From assembly GCA_021496925.1 (NCBI GenBank), contig CP053915.1:2817501-2881500 (forward strand): 64,000 nt of DNA, written 5' to 3'. The position numbers were made by a program, and so were the translations under genes. The notes beneath the pieces are model-generated. The model ran no database searches, was not told the origin of the DNA, and worked only from the letters and a program-made list of their open reading frames with translations. This document shows, piece by piece, positions 8,108 through 16,187 of this stretch; positions within the stretch are counted from its first letter, which is position 1; the number at the start of each line of letters is the position of its first letter. This DNA comes from Acidovorax sp. YS12 (GTDB lineage Bacteria > Pseudomonadota > Gammaproteobacteria > Burkholderiales > Burkholderiaceae_C).

Positions 8108-8670
8108 TACAGAAAAGAATAGAAGCAGCGGAACGCGATCTTGCGGTCGGCCCAGTAGTCGGCGGCATCGCGGAAGATGTCCAGCAGTTGCTCGCGCGCT
8201 TCCTTGTCGAACTTGACGGTGGTCGGAATCTGGTCGAGCACCACGATGAAGCCCGGCTGCGGCCCCGACTTGTGCAGCGGATCGGTCATGCAGTCGTACA
8301 GCGCATCGAAATTTTTGCCGAAATGGGCCGGGAAGGTGAACTGCGTGGCGATCAGCTCCAGCACGTCCTGCTTGGTCTGGGCATGGGCCAGGTTGGCGTA
8401 CAGGAAATGGTGGCCCAGGCTCTGCGCAGCAGCGAGCAGGTCGGCCACGCGATAGGCGCGGATGGACTGCACGATGTTGGCGCGCACGCCGCGCATGGGG
8501 TTGTCCTGGTGGTGACGAAGTGGCGTTTCCATCTCCGCTGCTCTTTCTTTATCGAAGAAGCCCCCCAAGGGAGCCAAGTTGCGAGGCACGGGTGCGCGCT
8601 CCGCCAAAACGTGGGCTGTGCCAGCGCAGGCGCCAGCATGCCGGTGAAGCTGCCGCGCGTCCAGCGTCAT
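8107..8670 (-). CDS. Barstar-family ribonuclease inhibitor with N-terminal extension
   Basis: Cytoplasmic inhibitor expected to bind the co-encoded secreted RNase before export. The C-terminal 100 or so residues are barstar-like: FLYANLAHAQTKQDVLELIA, then FPAHFGKNFDALYDCMTD, then GFIVVLDQIPTTVKFDKEA and an ADRKIAFRCFYSF end. The ATG at 8670 gives 187 aa, about twice a bare barstar. The extra N-terminus (MTLDARQLHRHAGACAGTAH... and RGVRANIVQSIRAYRVADLL) has no function I can name. The ATG overlaps the stop of the RNase gene (ATGA), so inhibitor synthesis should be coupled to toxin synthesis. A shorter start near METPLRHH is possible. Confidence 0.88.
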   Translation of the reverse strand: MTLDARQLHRHAGACAGTAHVLAERAPVPRNLAPLGGFFDKERAAEMETPLRHHQDNPMRGVRANIVQSIRAYRVADLLAAAQSLGHHFLYANLAHAQTKQDVLELIATQFTFPAHFGKNFDALYDCMTDPLHKSGPQPGFIVVLDQIPTTVKFDKEAREQLLDIFRDAADYWADRKIAFRCFYSFL

Positions 8671-9071
8671 TGCGCAATTTCCCGGAAACTGGCGTAGTGG
8701 TCGCCGGAGTAGTAGCACGCGTCGGGCGTGCGCGGCGCACCGCCGCACACGATGCGCCGGGCACCGCGGCTGCGCACGCCTGGCGTCTTGACCGTGTACT
8801 CGCGCCAGTAGCCCCGGGGATGGGCGGGCAGCAGGCGCTCGCGGTTGCCAAACACCGTGCCGTCCTTTTCGTAGGGAAAAGGGCCACCCGCGCGGATCCG
8901 CGCGTAGGTGGTGCGCCCCTGGGGCGGCAACTCGGCCAACGTGATGGTGGGGGAGCCCTCGTGGGGCAATGGGCCACGCGCCGCTGCGGGCGCCGGGGCG
9001 AGTACGCAAGCTGCACCCACAACGCATGCAAGACCGGCTCGCAACGCCTGGATGGCTACAGCCTTCAGCAT
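8667..9071 (-). CDS. Secreted guanyl-specific ribonuclease (RNase N1/T1/Sa family)
   Basis: Small secreted endoribonuclease of the barnase/RNase Sa class. The 134 aa precursor has a signal peptide (about residues 1-32, ACVLAPAPAAARG) and an RNase Sa-like core. The catalytic triad aligns as Glu91 (YWREYTVKTPG), Arg106 (SRGARRIVCGG) and His125 (YYSGDHYASFREI). Cys109 and Cys119 may form a disulfide. ATG at 9071. It overlaps the barstar gene by 4 nt, with a palindromic operator-like site 18 bp upstream. Its role could be nutritional nuclease, competition factor or defence; the pair alone does not say which. Confidence 0.92.
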   Translation of the reverse strand: MLKAVAIQALRAGLACVVGAACVLAPAPAAARGPLPHEGSPTITLAELPPQGRTTYARIRAGGPFPYEKDGTVFGNRERLLPAHPRGYWREYTVKTPGVRSRGARRIVCGGAPRTPDACYYSGDHYASFREIAQ

Positions 9072-9088
9072 CGACTACACCTTTCGGC

Positions 9089-9112
9089 AAATTACGGGTT
9101 TACCCGAAATTT
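9089..9112. promoter_or_regulatory. 24-bp palindrome upstream of the RNase-barstar operon
   Basis: Two 12-nt half-sites, AAATTACGGGTT and TACCCGAAATTT, pair at 10 of 12 positions (mismatches at pair 6 and at the centre). It begins 18 bp upstream of the RNase ATG in an otherwise GC-rich region, so it looks like a repressor operator. The regulator is unknown. Confidence 0.45.
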
Positions 9113-9154
9113 AAGCCTGCTAGTGTCGCCCAAAGCCCCCCAAAAAGCAAGCGC

Positions 9155-9178
9155 CTGCCCAAAAAACAGGCAGGCAAC
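9155..9178 (-). terminator. Candidate terminator behind maeB
   Basis: Hairpin with GCCTGCC / GGCAGGC arms and an A-rich loop on the plus strand, located 60-80 nt after the maeB stop. On the minus strand it is followed a few bases later by TTTTT, as expected for a weak intrinsic terminator. Confidence 0.45.
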
Positions 9179-9236
9179 CTGCTGGGGGAATCCCTCTAAA
9201 GTTAGCGCACGCTCTCGCCAACCCTTTCACGCCTTC

Positions 9237-11546
9237 TCAGCGTGCGGCATTCGCGTCGGCCACCGTGAGCGCCGTCATGTTGACGATGCGCCGCACCGTG
9301 GTGCTGGCCGTGAGGATATGCACCGGCTGGGCCGCGCCCAGCAGCACCGGGCCGATGGCGATGTTGCCGCCCGCGGCCGTCTTGAGCAGGTTGTAGGACA
9401 CGTTGGCCGCGTCGATGTTGGGCATGACCAGCAGGTTGGCGTCACCCGCCAGGGTGCTGTGCGGCATGAGCGCGGCGCGCGCCTTGCCGTCGAGCGCCAC
9501 GTCGCCGTGCATCTCGCCATCGACTTCGAGCCAGGGCGCCTGCACGCGCAGCAGCTCCAGCGTCTGGCGCATCTTCACGGCGCTGGGCTGGTTGCTGCTG
9601 CCGAAGTTGGAATGCGACAGCAGCGCCGCCTTGGGCTTGAAGCCGAAGCGCATCATCTCCTCGGCGGCCATGATGGTGATCTCGGCCAGTTGCTCGGCGC
9701 TGGGGTCGTAGTTGACGTGGGTGTCCACGACGAACACCTGGCGCTCGGGCAGCATCAGGCCGTTCATGCAGGCATAGGTCTGCACGCCGGCGCGGCGGCC
9801 AATCACCTGGTCGATGTACTGCAGGTGGTGCGCCGTGTGGCCCCAGGTGCCGCAGATCAGGCCATCGACCTCGCCCTTGTGCAGCAGCATGGTGCCGATC
9901 AGCGTCAGGCGCCGGCGCAGCTCGATCTTGGCGATGGACACCGTCACGCCCTTGCGTTCGGTCATGCGGTGGTAGGTCTGCCAGAAATCGCGGTAGCGGT
10001 GGTCGTTCTCCACGTTCACCACGTCGTAGTCGCGGCCTTCCTGCAGGCGCAGGCCGAATGCCTCGCAGCGCTGGGCGATCACGGCCGGGCGGCCGATCAG
10101 CGTGGGGCGGGCGATCTTCTCGTCCACCACGATCTGCGCGGCGCGCAGCACGCGCTCTTCCTCGCCCTCGGCATAGGCCACGCGCTTGCGCTGCGCCCGC
10201 TTGGCGATCATGAAGATGGGCTTCATGGTCGTGCCGGAGGCATAGACGAAGGTCTGCAGGTGGTCGCGGTAGGCGTCCATGTCGGCGATGGGGCGCTGCG
10301 CCACGCCGCTGTCCGCCGCCGCCAGGGCCACGGCGGGCGCGATCTTCATCATCAGGCGCGGATCGAACGGCTTGGGAATCAGGTACTCGGGGCCGAACGA
10401 CAGCTGCTCGCCCACGTAGGCCGCCGCCACCACCTCGCTTTGCTCGGCCTGCGCCAGCTCGGCGATGGCGTGCACCGCGGCGATTTCCATCTCGGTGGTG
10501 ATGGTGGTGGCGCCGCAGTCCAGCGCGCCGCGGAAGATGTACGGGAAGCACAGGACGTTGTTGACCTGGTTCGGGTAGTCCGTGCGCCCCGTGGCGATGA
10601 TGGCGTCGTCGCGCACGGCTTTCACGTCCTCGGGCGCGATCTCCGGGTTGGGGTTGGCCAGCGCGAAGATCAGCGGGCGCGCGGCCATGGCGCGCACCAT
10701 GTCCTGCTTGAGCACGCCGCCCGCGGACAGGCCCAGGAACACGTCGGCACCCGCGATCACCTCGGACAGCGTGCGCTGGTCGGTCTTCTGCGCGAAGAAC
10801 GCCTTGTCGTCGTCCATCAGCTCGGTGCGGCCCTCGTAGACCACGCCCGCGATGTCGGTCACCCAGATGTTCTCGCGCGGCATGCCGAGCTTGACCAGCA
10901 GCCCCAGGCACGCCAGCGCGGCGGCCCCGGCGCCGGAGGCCACGAGCTTGACCTGGCGCATGTCCTTGCCCGCCACTTTCAGGCCGTTGAGGATGGCCGC
11001 GCCCACCACGATGGCCGTGCCGTGCTGGTCGTCGTGGAAAACCGGGATCTGCATGCGCTCGCGCAGCTTGCGCTCGACGTAGAAGCAGTCCGGGGCCTTG
11101 ATGTCCTCCAGGTTGATGCCGCCGAAGGTCGGCTCCAGCGCGGCGATGATCTCGACCAGCTTGTCCGGGTCCTTCTCGTTGATCTCGATGTCGAACACGT
11201 CGATGCCCGAGAACTTCTTGAATAGCACGGCCTTGCCTTCCATCACCGGCTTGCCCGCCAGCGGGCCGATGTCGCCCAGGCCGAGCACGGCCGTGCCGTT
11301 GGTGACCACGCCGACGAGGTTGCCCCGGCTGGTGTACTTGAAGGCGGCGGCCGGGTCCTTGACGATCTCCTCGCAGGGCGCGGCCACGCCGGGCGAGTAG
11401 GCCAGCGCCAGGTCGTGCTGGTTCACCATCTGCTTGGTGGCGGCGATCGCCACCTTGCCGGGCTTGGGAAACTCATGGTACTCGAGCGCGGCACGGCGCA
11501 GCAGGGCTCGTTTGTCAGTGGGGTTCGGGGCCGTGTTCTCGGACAT
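9237..11546 (-). CDS. maeB: NADP-dependent malic enzyme MaeB (malic enzyme + phosphotransacetylase-like domains)
   Basis: Oxidatively decarboxylates malate to pyruvate, making NADPH. At 769 aa it has the two-part MaeB structure. The N-terminal malic domain is about residues 20-160 (LALAYSPGVAAPCEEI, FDIEINEKDPDKLVEII). The NAD-binding domain follows to about 430 (KVAGKDMRQVKLVASGAGAAALACL). A C-terminal phosphotransacetylase-like domain of about 320 residues (KRVAYAEGEEERVLRAAQIV...LLVMPNIDAANVSYNLLK) is known in the family for acetyl-CoA regulation rather than catalysis. ATG at 11546 with GGAG eight bases ahead. Transcribed alone. Confidence 0.96.
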   Translation of the reverse strand: MSENTAPNPTDKRALLRRAALEYHEFPKPGKVAIAATKQMVNQHDLALAYSPGVAAPCEEIVKDPAAAFKYTSRGNLVGVVTNGTAVLGLGDIGPLAGKPVMEGKAVLFKKFSGIDVFDIEINEKDPDKLVEIIAALEPTFGGINLEDIKAPDCFYVERKLRERMQIPVFHDDQHGTAIVVGAAILNGLKVAGKDMRQVKLVASGAGAAALACLGLLVKLGMPRENIWVTDIAGVVYEGRTELMDDDKAFFAQKTDQRTLSEVIAGADVFLGLSAGGVLKQDMVRAMAARPLIFALANPNPEIAPEDVKAVRDDAIIATGRTDYPNQVNNVLCFPYIFRGALDCGATTITTEMEIAAVHAIAELAQAEQSEVVAAAYVGEQLSFGPEYLIPKPFDPRLMMKIAPAVALAAADSGVAQRPIADMDAYRDHLQTFVYASGTTMKPIFMIAKRAQRKRVAYAEGEEERVLRAAQIVVDEKIARPTLIGRPAVIAQRCEAFGLRLQEGRDYDVVNVENDHRYRDFWQTYHRMTERKGVTVSIAKIELRRRLTLIGTMLLHKGEVDGLICGTWGHTAHHLQYIDQVIGRRAGVQTYACMNGLMLPERQVFVVDTHVNYDPSAEQLAEITIMAAEEMMRFGFKPKAALLSHSNFGSSNQPSAVKMRQTLELLRVQAPWLEVDGEMHGDVALDGKARAALMPHSTLAGDANLLVMPNIDAANVSYNLLKTAAGGNIAIGPVLLGAAQPVHILTASTTVRRIVNMTALTVADANAAR

Positions 11547-11697
11547 CTTGCGTCTCCAGCGAAGGCAGGGCCGGCGGACGGAGCATGTGGGCCTGGACGC
11601 CGCCGGCAGGGTACAGGAGCCCGGTAGGGCTCCAAGGGGGGAGCCGATTTTAGGCCTGCCGCCGTCCCCCGCGCTGGCGAGTCAAACACTTGTGATC

Positions 11698-11718
11698 GGC
11701 GGGTATTCAATGCCCGCC
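11698..11718 (-). terminator. Weak hairpin behind the MASE2 diguanylate cyclase gene
   Basis: GGCGGG / CCCGCC arms extended by a T-G and an A-T pair around a TTCAA loop, 27 nt after the stop of the cyclase gene. There is no T-run, so the terminator assignment is tentative. A second 7-bp stem (GGAGCCC / GGGCTCC) lies at 11621-11638 nearer maeB. Confidence 0.3.
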
Positions 11719-11744
11719 CGCGCCAATGCGCCCAGCCCAGGGGT

Positions 11745-12860
11745 TCAGGGCGCGGGCACCTGCGGCGCCGGCACCACGACACGGTTGCGCCCCTGCTTCT
11801 TGGCCGCGTAGAGCGCCTGGTCGGCGCATGCGAGCAGCGCCCGGGGCTCCTGGCCGTTGTCGGGACAGGCCGCCACGCCACACGACAGGGTGGCGGCCAG
11901 CTCGCCCCCCACGGCGCGCACCCGCAGTGCCTCGAACGCCTGGCGCAGCACCTGCGCGCGCTCCGCCGCCACGGCCACCGGGGTGTTGTCGAGCACCAGC
12001 ACGAACTCCTCGCCGCCGAGACGGCACGCCACGTCCTGGGGCCGCACGTGGCGCAGCAGCAACTGCGCCAGCGCCTGCAGCACCGCATCGCCCGCGGCGT
12101 GACCATGGGCGTCGTTGACCCGCTTGAAGTGGTCGATGTCGATCACCAGCAGCGACAGCGGCGCGCCCTGGCTGACGCAGCGCTCCAGCATGGGGGCGAG
12201 CACCGCGTCCAGATGGCGCCGGTTGAACAGGCCGGTCAAGGGATCGCGCAGCGCCTGCTCGCGCAGCTGCGTCTGCAGGGAGCGGATTTCCTCGAACTGC
12301 CCGCGCAGCTGCGCGTGCACCTCGTGCTGGGCCATGGCCCGGTCATAGCCGTCACGCGCGAAGGCGAAGAGGTACAGCCCCAGCGCCACCATGCACAGCA
12401 CCGAGGTGCGCAAATCGGTCTCGGGGCGCCAGTCCAGCGGCACCGCCAGCGCGGCCAGCGCGATTCCGGCCCCCATGTTCACGAGGAGCCGGATCCCGCC
12501 GCGCCCGCCATGGAACACCACCATGTTGATGCAGCCCGACGCGCACAGGACGAAGGTGATCCACAGGGGAAAGCCGAGCACGCCCGCCCAGATCCCGGCC
12601 AGGACGATATCGGCATCCATGTTGTGTATTTCGGCGCGCCGCTGGTCGTGCGCGCGGCGCGCGCGCCAATAGACCAGTTGGGGATAGGCCAGATAGTTCA
12701 GCACCAGGGCTGCCCAGCCCCAGGCCGGCGCGCCCAGGGCCAGCAGGTGCGAACCCATGGCCACGAAGAGCAGCACGTAGAACGCGCTGCGGTTGCGCCG
12801 GTTCATGCGCACCGTCCAATGCACGCCATCCCGGCTGGAGGACTCAGGGGTCAATTTCAT
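11745..12860 (-). CDS. MASE2-GGDEF diguanylate cyclase
   Basis: Makes cyclic di-GMP from two GTP. The 371 aa protein has an N-terminal MASE2 membrane sensor (about residues 20-165, several hydrophobic helices such as FYVLLFVAMGSHLLALGAP), a short coiled linker (GQFEEIRSLQTQLREQALRD) and a C-terminal GGDEF domain. The catalytic motif is GGEEF, an active variant. The inhibitory site RPQD sits exactly five residues before it, so product feedback is expected. The ATG at 12860 (MKLTPESSSR) is preferred to the ORF start 15 codons earlier. Neighbours give no clue to the signal. Confidence 0.92.
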   Translation of the reverse strand: MKLTPESSSRDGVHWTVRMNRRNRSAFYVLLFVAMGSHLLALGAPAWGWAALVLNYLAYPQLVYWRARRAHDQRRAEIHNMDADIVLAGIWAGVLGFPLWITFVLCASGCINMVVFHGGRGGIRLLVNMGAGIALAALAVPLDWRPETDLRTSVLCMVALGLYLFAFARDGYDRAMAQHEVHAQLRGQFEEIRSLQTQLREQALRDPLTGLFNRRHLDAVLAPMLERCVSQGAPLSLLVIDIDHFKRVNDAHGHAAGDAVLQALAQLLLRHVRPQDVACRLGGEEFVLVLDNTPVAVAAERAQVLRQAFEALRVRAVGGELAATLSCGVAACPDNGQEPRALLACADQALYAAKKQGRNRVVVPAPQVPAP

Positions 12861-12975
12861 CGGCAGACTGGTTTCTGCGAACGACTGTAGCAGGGCGCAT
12901 CGCACGCTTGCGGCAGAACTGGCGCCCTGCGGGGCGTCTTTTTAGCGCTCCCTCATGCGGCAGGCCCCGCCCCCA

Positions 12976-13014
12976 CGAAAAATGCCGCGCCCGGCAGGCA
13001 GCCGGGGCGGCATG
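12976..13014 (-). terminator. Rho-independent terminator of the mmsA operon
   Basis: On the minus strand, 32-70 nt after the mmsA stop: a GC-rich stem of 13-14 pairs with one bulge (ATGCCGCCCCGGC / GCCGGGCGCGGCAT) and a TGCCT loop, directly followed by TTTTT. This is the clearest intrinsic terminator in the window. Confidence 0.85.
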
Positions 13015-13045
13015 CGGCGGAGCAGGGCCGAGGACGGGATGATGT

Positions 13046-14590
13046 TCAGCGGCTGCTCGGAAAACTGAACACCGCCCCCTCGCGCACCCCTGCCGACGGC
13101 CAGCGCTGCGTGATGGTCTTGCGCTTGGTGTAGAAGCGCACGGCGTCCGGCCCATAGGCGTGCAGGTCGCCGAACAGGCTGCGCTTCCAGCCGCCGAACG
13201 AGTGGTAGGCCACGGGCACGGGCAGCGGCACGTTTACGCCCACCATGCCGACCTGGATATGGTCGGTGAAGTAGCGCGCGGCTTCGCCGTCGCGGGTGAA
13301 GATGCAGGTGCCGTTGCCGTACTCGTGGTCGTCGATGAGCTTCATGGCTTCCTGCAGCGTCTTCACGCGCACCACGCCGAGCACGGGGCCGAAGATTTCC
13401 TCTTGATAAATCTTCATGCCGGGCTTGACGCCGTCGAACAGGCAGGCGCCCAGAAAGTAGCCGTCTTCGTGGCCCGGCACCTTCACGCCCCGGCCATCGA
13501 CCACGAGCTTGGCGCCCTCGGCCACGCCGCTGTCCACGTAGGCTTTCACCTTCTCGAAGTGTGGCTTGGTCACCAGCGGCCCCATGTCGTTGCCGTTGTC
13601 GGTGCCAGGGCCGACCTTCATCTTGGCGATCTCGGCCGTGAGGCCCGCCACCACGGCGTCGCCGGCCTCGTCGCCCACGGCCACCACCAGCGGGATGGCC
13701 ATGCAGCGCTCGCCGCAGCTGCCGTACGCCGCGCCCATCAGCGCGCTCACGGCGTTGGCGATGTCGGCGTCGGGCATCACGATGGCGTGGTTCTTGGCGC
13801 CGCCCAGGGCCTGCACGCGCTTGCCGTGCTTGCAGCCTTCCGAATAGATGTATTCGGCGATGGGCGTGGAGCCGACAAAGCTCACGGCCTTGACGCGCGG
13901 GTCGCGCAGCAGCGTGTCCACCGCCGTCTTGTCGCCGTTGACCACGTTCAGCACGCCGGGCGGCAGGCCCGCCTCCAGCGCCAGCTGGGCGATGAACAGG
14001 GCCGACGAAGGGTCGCGCTCGCTGGGCTTCAAAACGAAGGTGTTGCCGCAGGCGATCGCCATGGGCCACATCCACAGCGGCACCATGGCCGGAAAGTTGA
14101 ACGGCGTGATGCCGGCCGTGACGCCCAGCGCCTGGAACTCGCTCCAGCTGTCGATGTTGGGGCCCACGTTGCGGCTGTGCTCGCCCTTGAGCAGCTCGGG
14201 CGCGTAGCTGGCGTATTCCACGTTCTCGATGCCGCGCTGCAGTTCGCCATGCGCGTCTGAGAGTACCTTGCCGTGCTCGGCGGTGATCAGGGCGGCGATC
14301 TTGTCGGCGTTTTCTTCGAGCAGGACTTTCAGCTTGCTCATCACGCGCGCCCGCTTGAGCGGCGGCGTGTTGCGCCAGGCGGGGAAGGCGCGCTCGGCGG
14401 AGGCGATGGCGGCCTCCACCGTGGCCTGGCTCGCCAGCGCCACGTTCAGGCCCGACTGGCCCGTGGCGGGGTTGAACACGGGCTGCGTGCGTTCGGTGTC
14501 GTTGACGATCTGGCCGTCGATCAGGTGGCCGACGGTCTGGCCGGCCTGGCCTGGGGATTTGCCGTGTTGCATGGAAATAATAATGGTCAA
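13046..14590 (-). CDS. mmsA: Methylmalonate-semialdehyde dehydrogenase (CoA-acylating) MmsA
   Basis: Converts methylmalonate or malonate semialdehyde plus CoA and NAD to propionyl- or acetyl-CoA, in valine and beta-alanine breakdown. At 514 aa it is of usual length, with an ALDH fold: ALGVTAGITPFNFPAMVPLW, FVGSTPIAEYIYSEGC, the active-site segment AYGSCGERCMA and the YQEEIFGPVLGV stretch. Two starts compete. TTG at 14590 has a GGAGG five bases ahead, and that GGAGG belongs to repeat A copy 4. ATG at 14572 has no Shine-Dalgarno. It follows the aminotransferase gene by 54 nt, so the two form one operon. Confidence 0.94.
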   Translation of the reverse strand: MTIIISMQHGKSPGQAGQTVGHLIDGQIVNDTERTQPVFNPATGQSGLNVALASQATVEAAIASAERAFPAWRNTPPLKRARVMSKLKVLLEENADKIAALITAEHGKVLSDAHGELQRGIENVEYASYAPELLKGEHSRNVGPNIDSWSEFQALGVTAGITPFNFPAMVPLWMWPMAIACGNTFVLKPSERDPSSALFIAQLALEAGLPPGVLNVVNGDKTAVDTLLRDPRVKAVSFVGSTPIAEYIYSEGCKHGKRVQALGGAKNHAIVMPDADIANAVSALMGAAYGSCGERCMAIPLVVAVGDEAGDAVVAGLTAEIAKMKVGPGTDNGNDMGPLVTKPHFEKVKAYVDSGVAEGAKLVVDGRGVKVPGHEDGYFLGACLFDGVKPGMKIYQEEIFGPVLGVVRVKTLQEAMKLIDDHEYGNGTCIFTRDGEAARYFTDHIQVGMVGVNVPLPVPVAYHSFGGWKRSLFGDLHAYGPDAVRFYTKRKTITQRWPSAGVREGAVFSFPSSR

Positions 14591-14640
14591 AAGTGCCTCC
14601 AGCGCTTGCTGGTCAAGCGCTGGCAGCTATGAAAAATGGA
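14591..14640. repeat. Palindromic intergenic repeat, family A (copy 4)
   Basis: The best-preserved copy: 10-bp perfect arms CCAGCGCTTG (14599-14608) and CAAGCGCTGG (14614-14623) around CTGGT. It lies between the aminotransferase and mmsA. Read on the minus strand, its end CTGGAGGCAC supplies a GGAGG placed five bases before the TTG start of mmsA. Confidence 0.85.
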
Positions 14641-14644
14641 GTGA

Positions 14645-16006
14645 TCAGGCCGTCTCGGCCAGTGCATCGCCCAGCGCGCTCACCAGGCGGTCGATCTCGG
14701 CCTCGGTGCTGATGAAGGGCGGCGCGAGCTGGATGGTGTCGCCACCGTAGCGCACGTAGAAGCCCTTGTCCCAGCACTTCATCGCGACCTCGTACGGCCG
14801 CCTGGCGGGTTCGCCGGGCAGCGCCGCGATGGTGAAGCCCGCGGCCAGGCCGTAGTTGCGGATGTCGGCCACGTGCTTCGCGCCCTTGAGGCCGTGGACG
14901 GCGTTCTCGAAGTAGGGCGACAGCGCTTTCACGCGCGCGGGCATGTCTTCCTTTTGCAGGATGTCCAGCACCACGTTGCCCGCCGCGCAGGCCACGGGGT
15001 GGGCCGAGTAGGTGTAGCCGTGGGGGAATTCGAGCATGTACTCGGGGCCGCCCTGCGCCATGAAGGTGTCGTAGATCTCCTTGCTCGCCACGCAGCCGCC
15101 CAGCGGCTGGGCGCCGTTGGTCACCTGCTTGGCGAAGTTCAGGATGTCGGGCGTCACGCCGAACACCTCGGCGCCCGTCCAGCCGCCGCAGCGGCCGAAG
15201 CCGGTGATGACCTCGTCGAAGATCAGCAGGATGTTGTTCTGCGTGCAGATCTCGCGCAGGCGCTGCAGGTAGCCAGCAGGCGGGATCACCACACCGGCCG
15301 AGCCGGAAAACGGCTCCACGATCACGGCGGCGATGTTGCTCGCGTCGTGCAGGGCGATCACGTCCAGCAGCTTGTCGGCCAGGGCCCGGCCGTCGGTGTC
15401 GGGCATGCCCTTGAAGAACGAGCCCACGGGCGGCTGCGTGTGGGGAATGTGGTCGGCCTCCACCGCCTGGCCGAAGGTCTTGCGGTTGCCCACCATGCCG
15501 CCCACCGAGATGCCGCCGAAGTTCACGCCGTGGTAGCCCTTCTCGCGGCCGATCAGGCGCGTCTTGCCCGCCTGGCCCTTGGCGCGCCAGTAGGCGCGGG
15601 CCATCTTGAGCGAGGTGTCGGCCGCCTCGGAGCCCGAGCCAGTGAAGAACACGTAGTCCAGCCCCGCGGGCGTCAGTTCCTTGATCTTGTTGGCCAGCGC
15701 GAACGACGCCGGGTGGCCGAACTGGAACGCGGGCGCGTAGTCCAGCGTGGCGGCCGCCTTGCCGATCGCCTCGGCCACATCCTTGCGGCCATGGCCCAGG
15801 CCCGAGCACCACAGGCCCGAGAGGCCGTCAAAGATCTTGCGGCCGTCCGCATCGGTGTAGTAGGCGCCCTGGCCGCCCACGATCATGCGCGGCTTGGCCT
15901 TGAAGTTACGGTTGCCGGTGAAGGGCATCCAGTGCGCGTCGAGCCAGGCGGCGTCGGTGCGCGGGGCGGCTTGCTGGCTGGCGTCGTCGATGACGTTGAA
16001 GGACAT
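14645..16006 (-). CDS. Omega-amino acid (beta-alanine):pyruvate aminotransferase, class III
   Basis: PLP enzyme moving the amino group of beta-alanine or similar omega-amino acids to pyruvate; the product malonate semialdehyde is a substrate of the adjacent MmsA. The 453 aa protein has AWLDAHWMPFTGNRNFK at the N-terminus, typical of this subgroup, the cofactor stretch FFTGSGSEAADTSLKMAR, LLIFDEVITGFGR and the lysine segment LNFAKQVTNGAQPLGG that forms the Schiff base. ATG at 16006 with GAGG about eight bases ahead. First gene of the two-gene operon. A gamma-aminobutyrate substrate cannot be excluded. Confidence 0.92.
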   Translation of the reverse strand: MSFNVIDDASQQAAPRTDAAWLDAHWMPFTGNRNFKAKPRMIVGGQGAYYTDADGRKIFDGLSGLWCSGLGHGRKDVAEAIGKAAATLDYAPAFQFGHPASFALANKIKELTPAGLDYVFFTGSGSEAADTSLKMARAYWRAKGQAGKTRLIGREKGYHGVNFGGISVGGMVGNRKTFGQAVEADHIPHTQPPVGSFFKGMPDTDGRALADKLLDVIALHDASNIAAVIVEPFSGSAGVVIPPAGYLQRLREICTQNNILLIFDEVITGFGRCGGWTGAEVFGVTPDILNFAKQVTNGAQPLGGCVASKEIYDTFMAQGGPEYMLEFPHGYTYSAHPVACAAGNVVLDILQKEDMPARVKALSPYFENAVHGLKGAKHVADIRNYGLAAGFTIAALPGEPARRPYEVAMKCWDKGFYVRYGGDTIQLAPPFISTEAEIDRLVSALGDALAETA

Positions 16007-16145
16007 GGCGGTTTCCTCGGAGCGTGAAGAGGGGGAAAGCGCACATTCTGGGCAGCCCTTTCATTCCCTAAAAGCATCAAATATCCACGTTCACTTGCCA
16101 TGGAACGCAAGTAATGGCGGCGCGCAGGTGCATACCCATAAAATC

Positions 16146-16164
16146 GAGAATAGTTATCGTTTGC
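16146..16164 (+). promoter_or_regulatory. Fur-box-like site before the sigma/FecR hybrid gene
   Basis: The 19-mer here (key parts GAGAAT, TTATCGTTT) matches the 19-bp Fur consensus at 12 positions and lies 24 bp upstream of the ATG at 16188. It would place the iron-uptake regulator under iron repression, as is usual for FecI-type genes. Confidence 0.5.
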
Positions 16165-16187
16165 ACGAACTGACTGCCCATCCTCCC

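Noticed and set aside
13160..14260. 366-codon plus-strand ORF over mmsA
   Set aside because: His/Ala/Gly-rich antisense shadow of a well-recognised gene.
15885..16187. N-terminal 101 codons of the sigma/FecR ORF upstream of 16188
   Set aside because: They overlap the aminotransferase start region and the Fur-like box, and show no sigma-factor sequence; the ATG at 16188 begins at the expected place.
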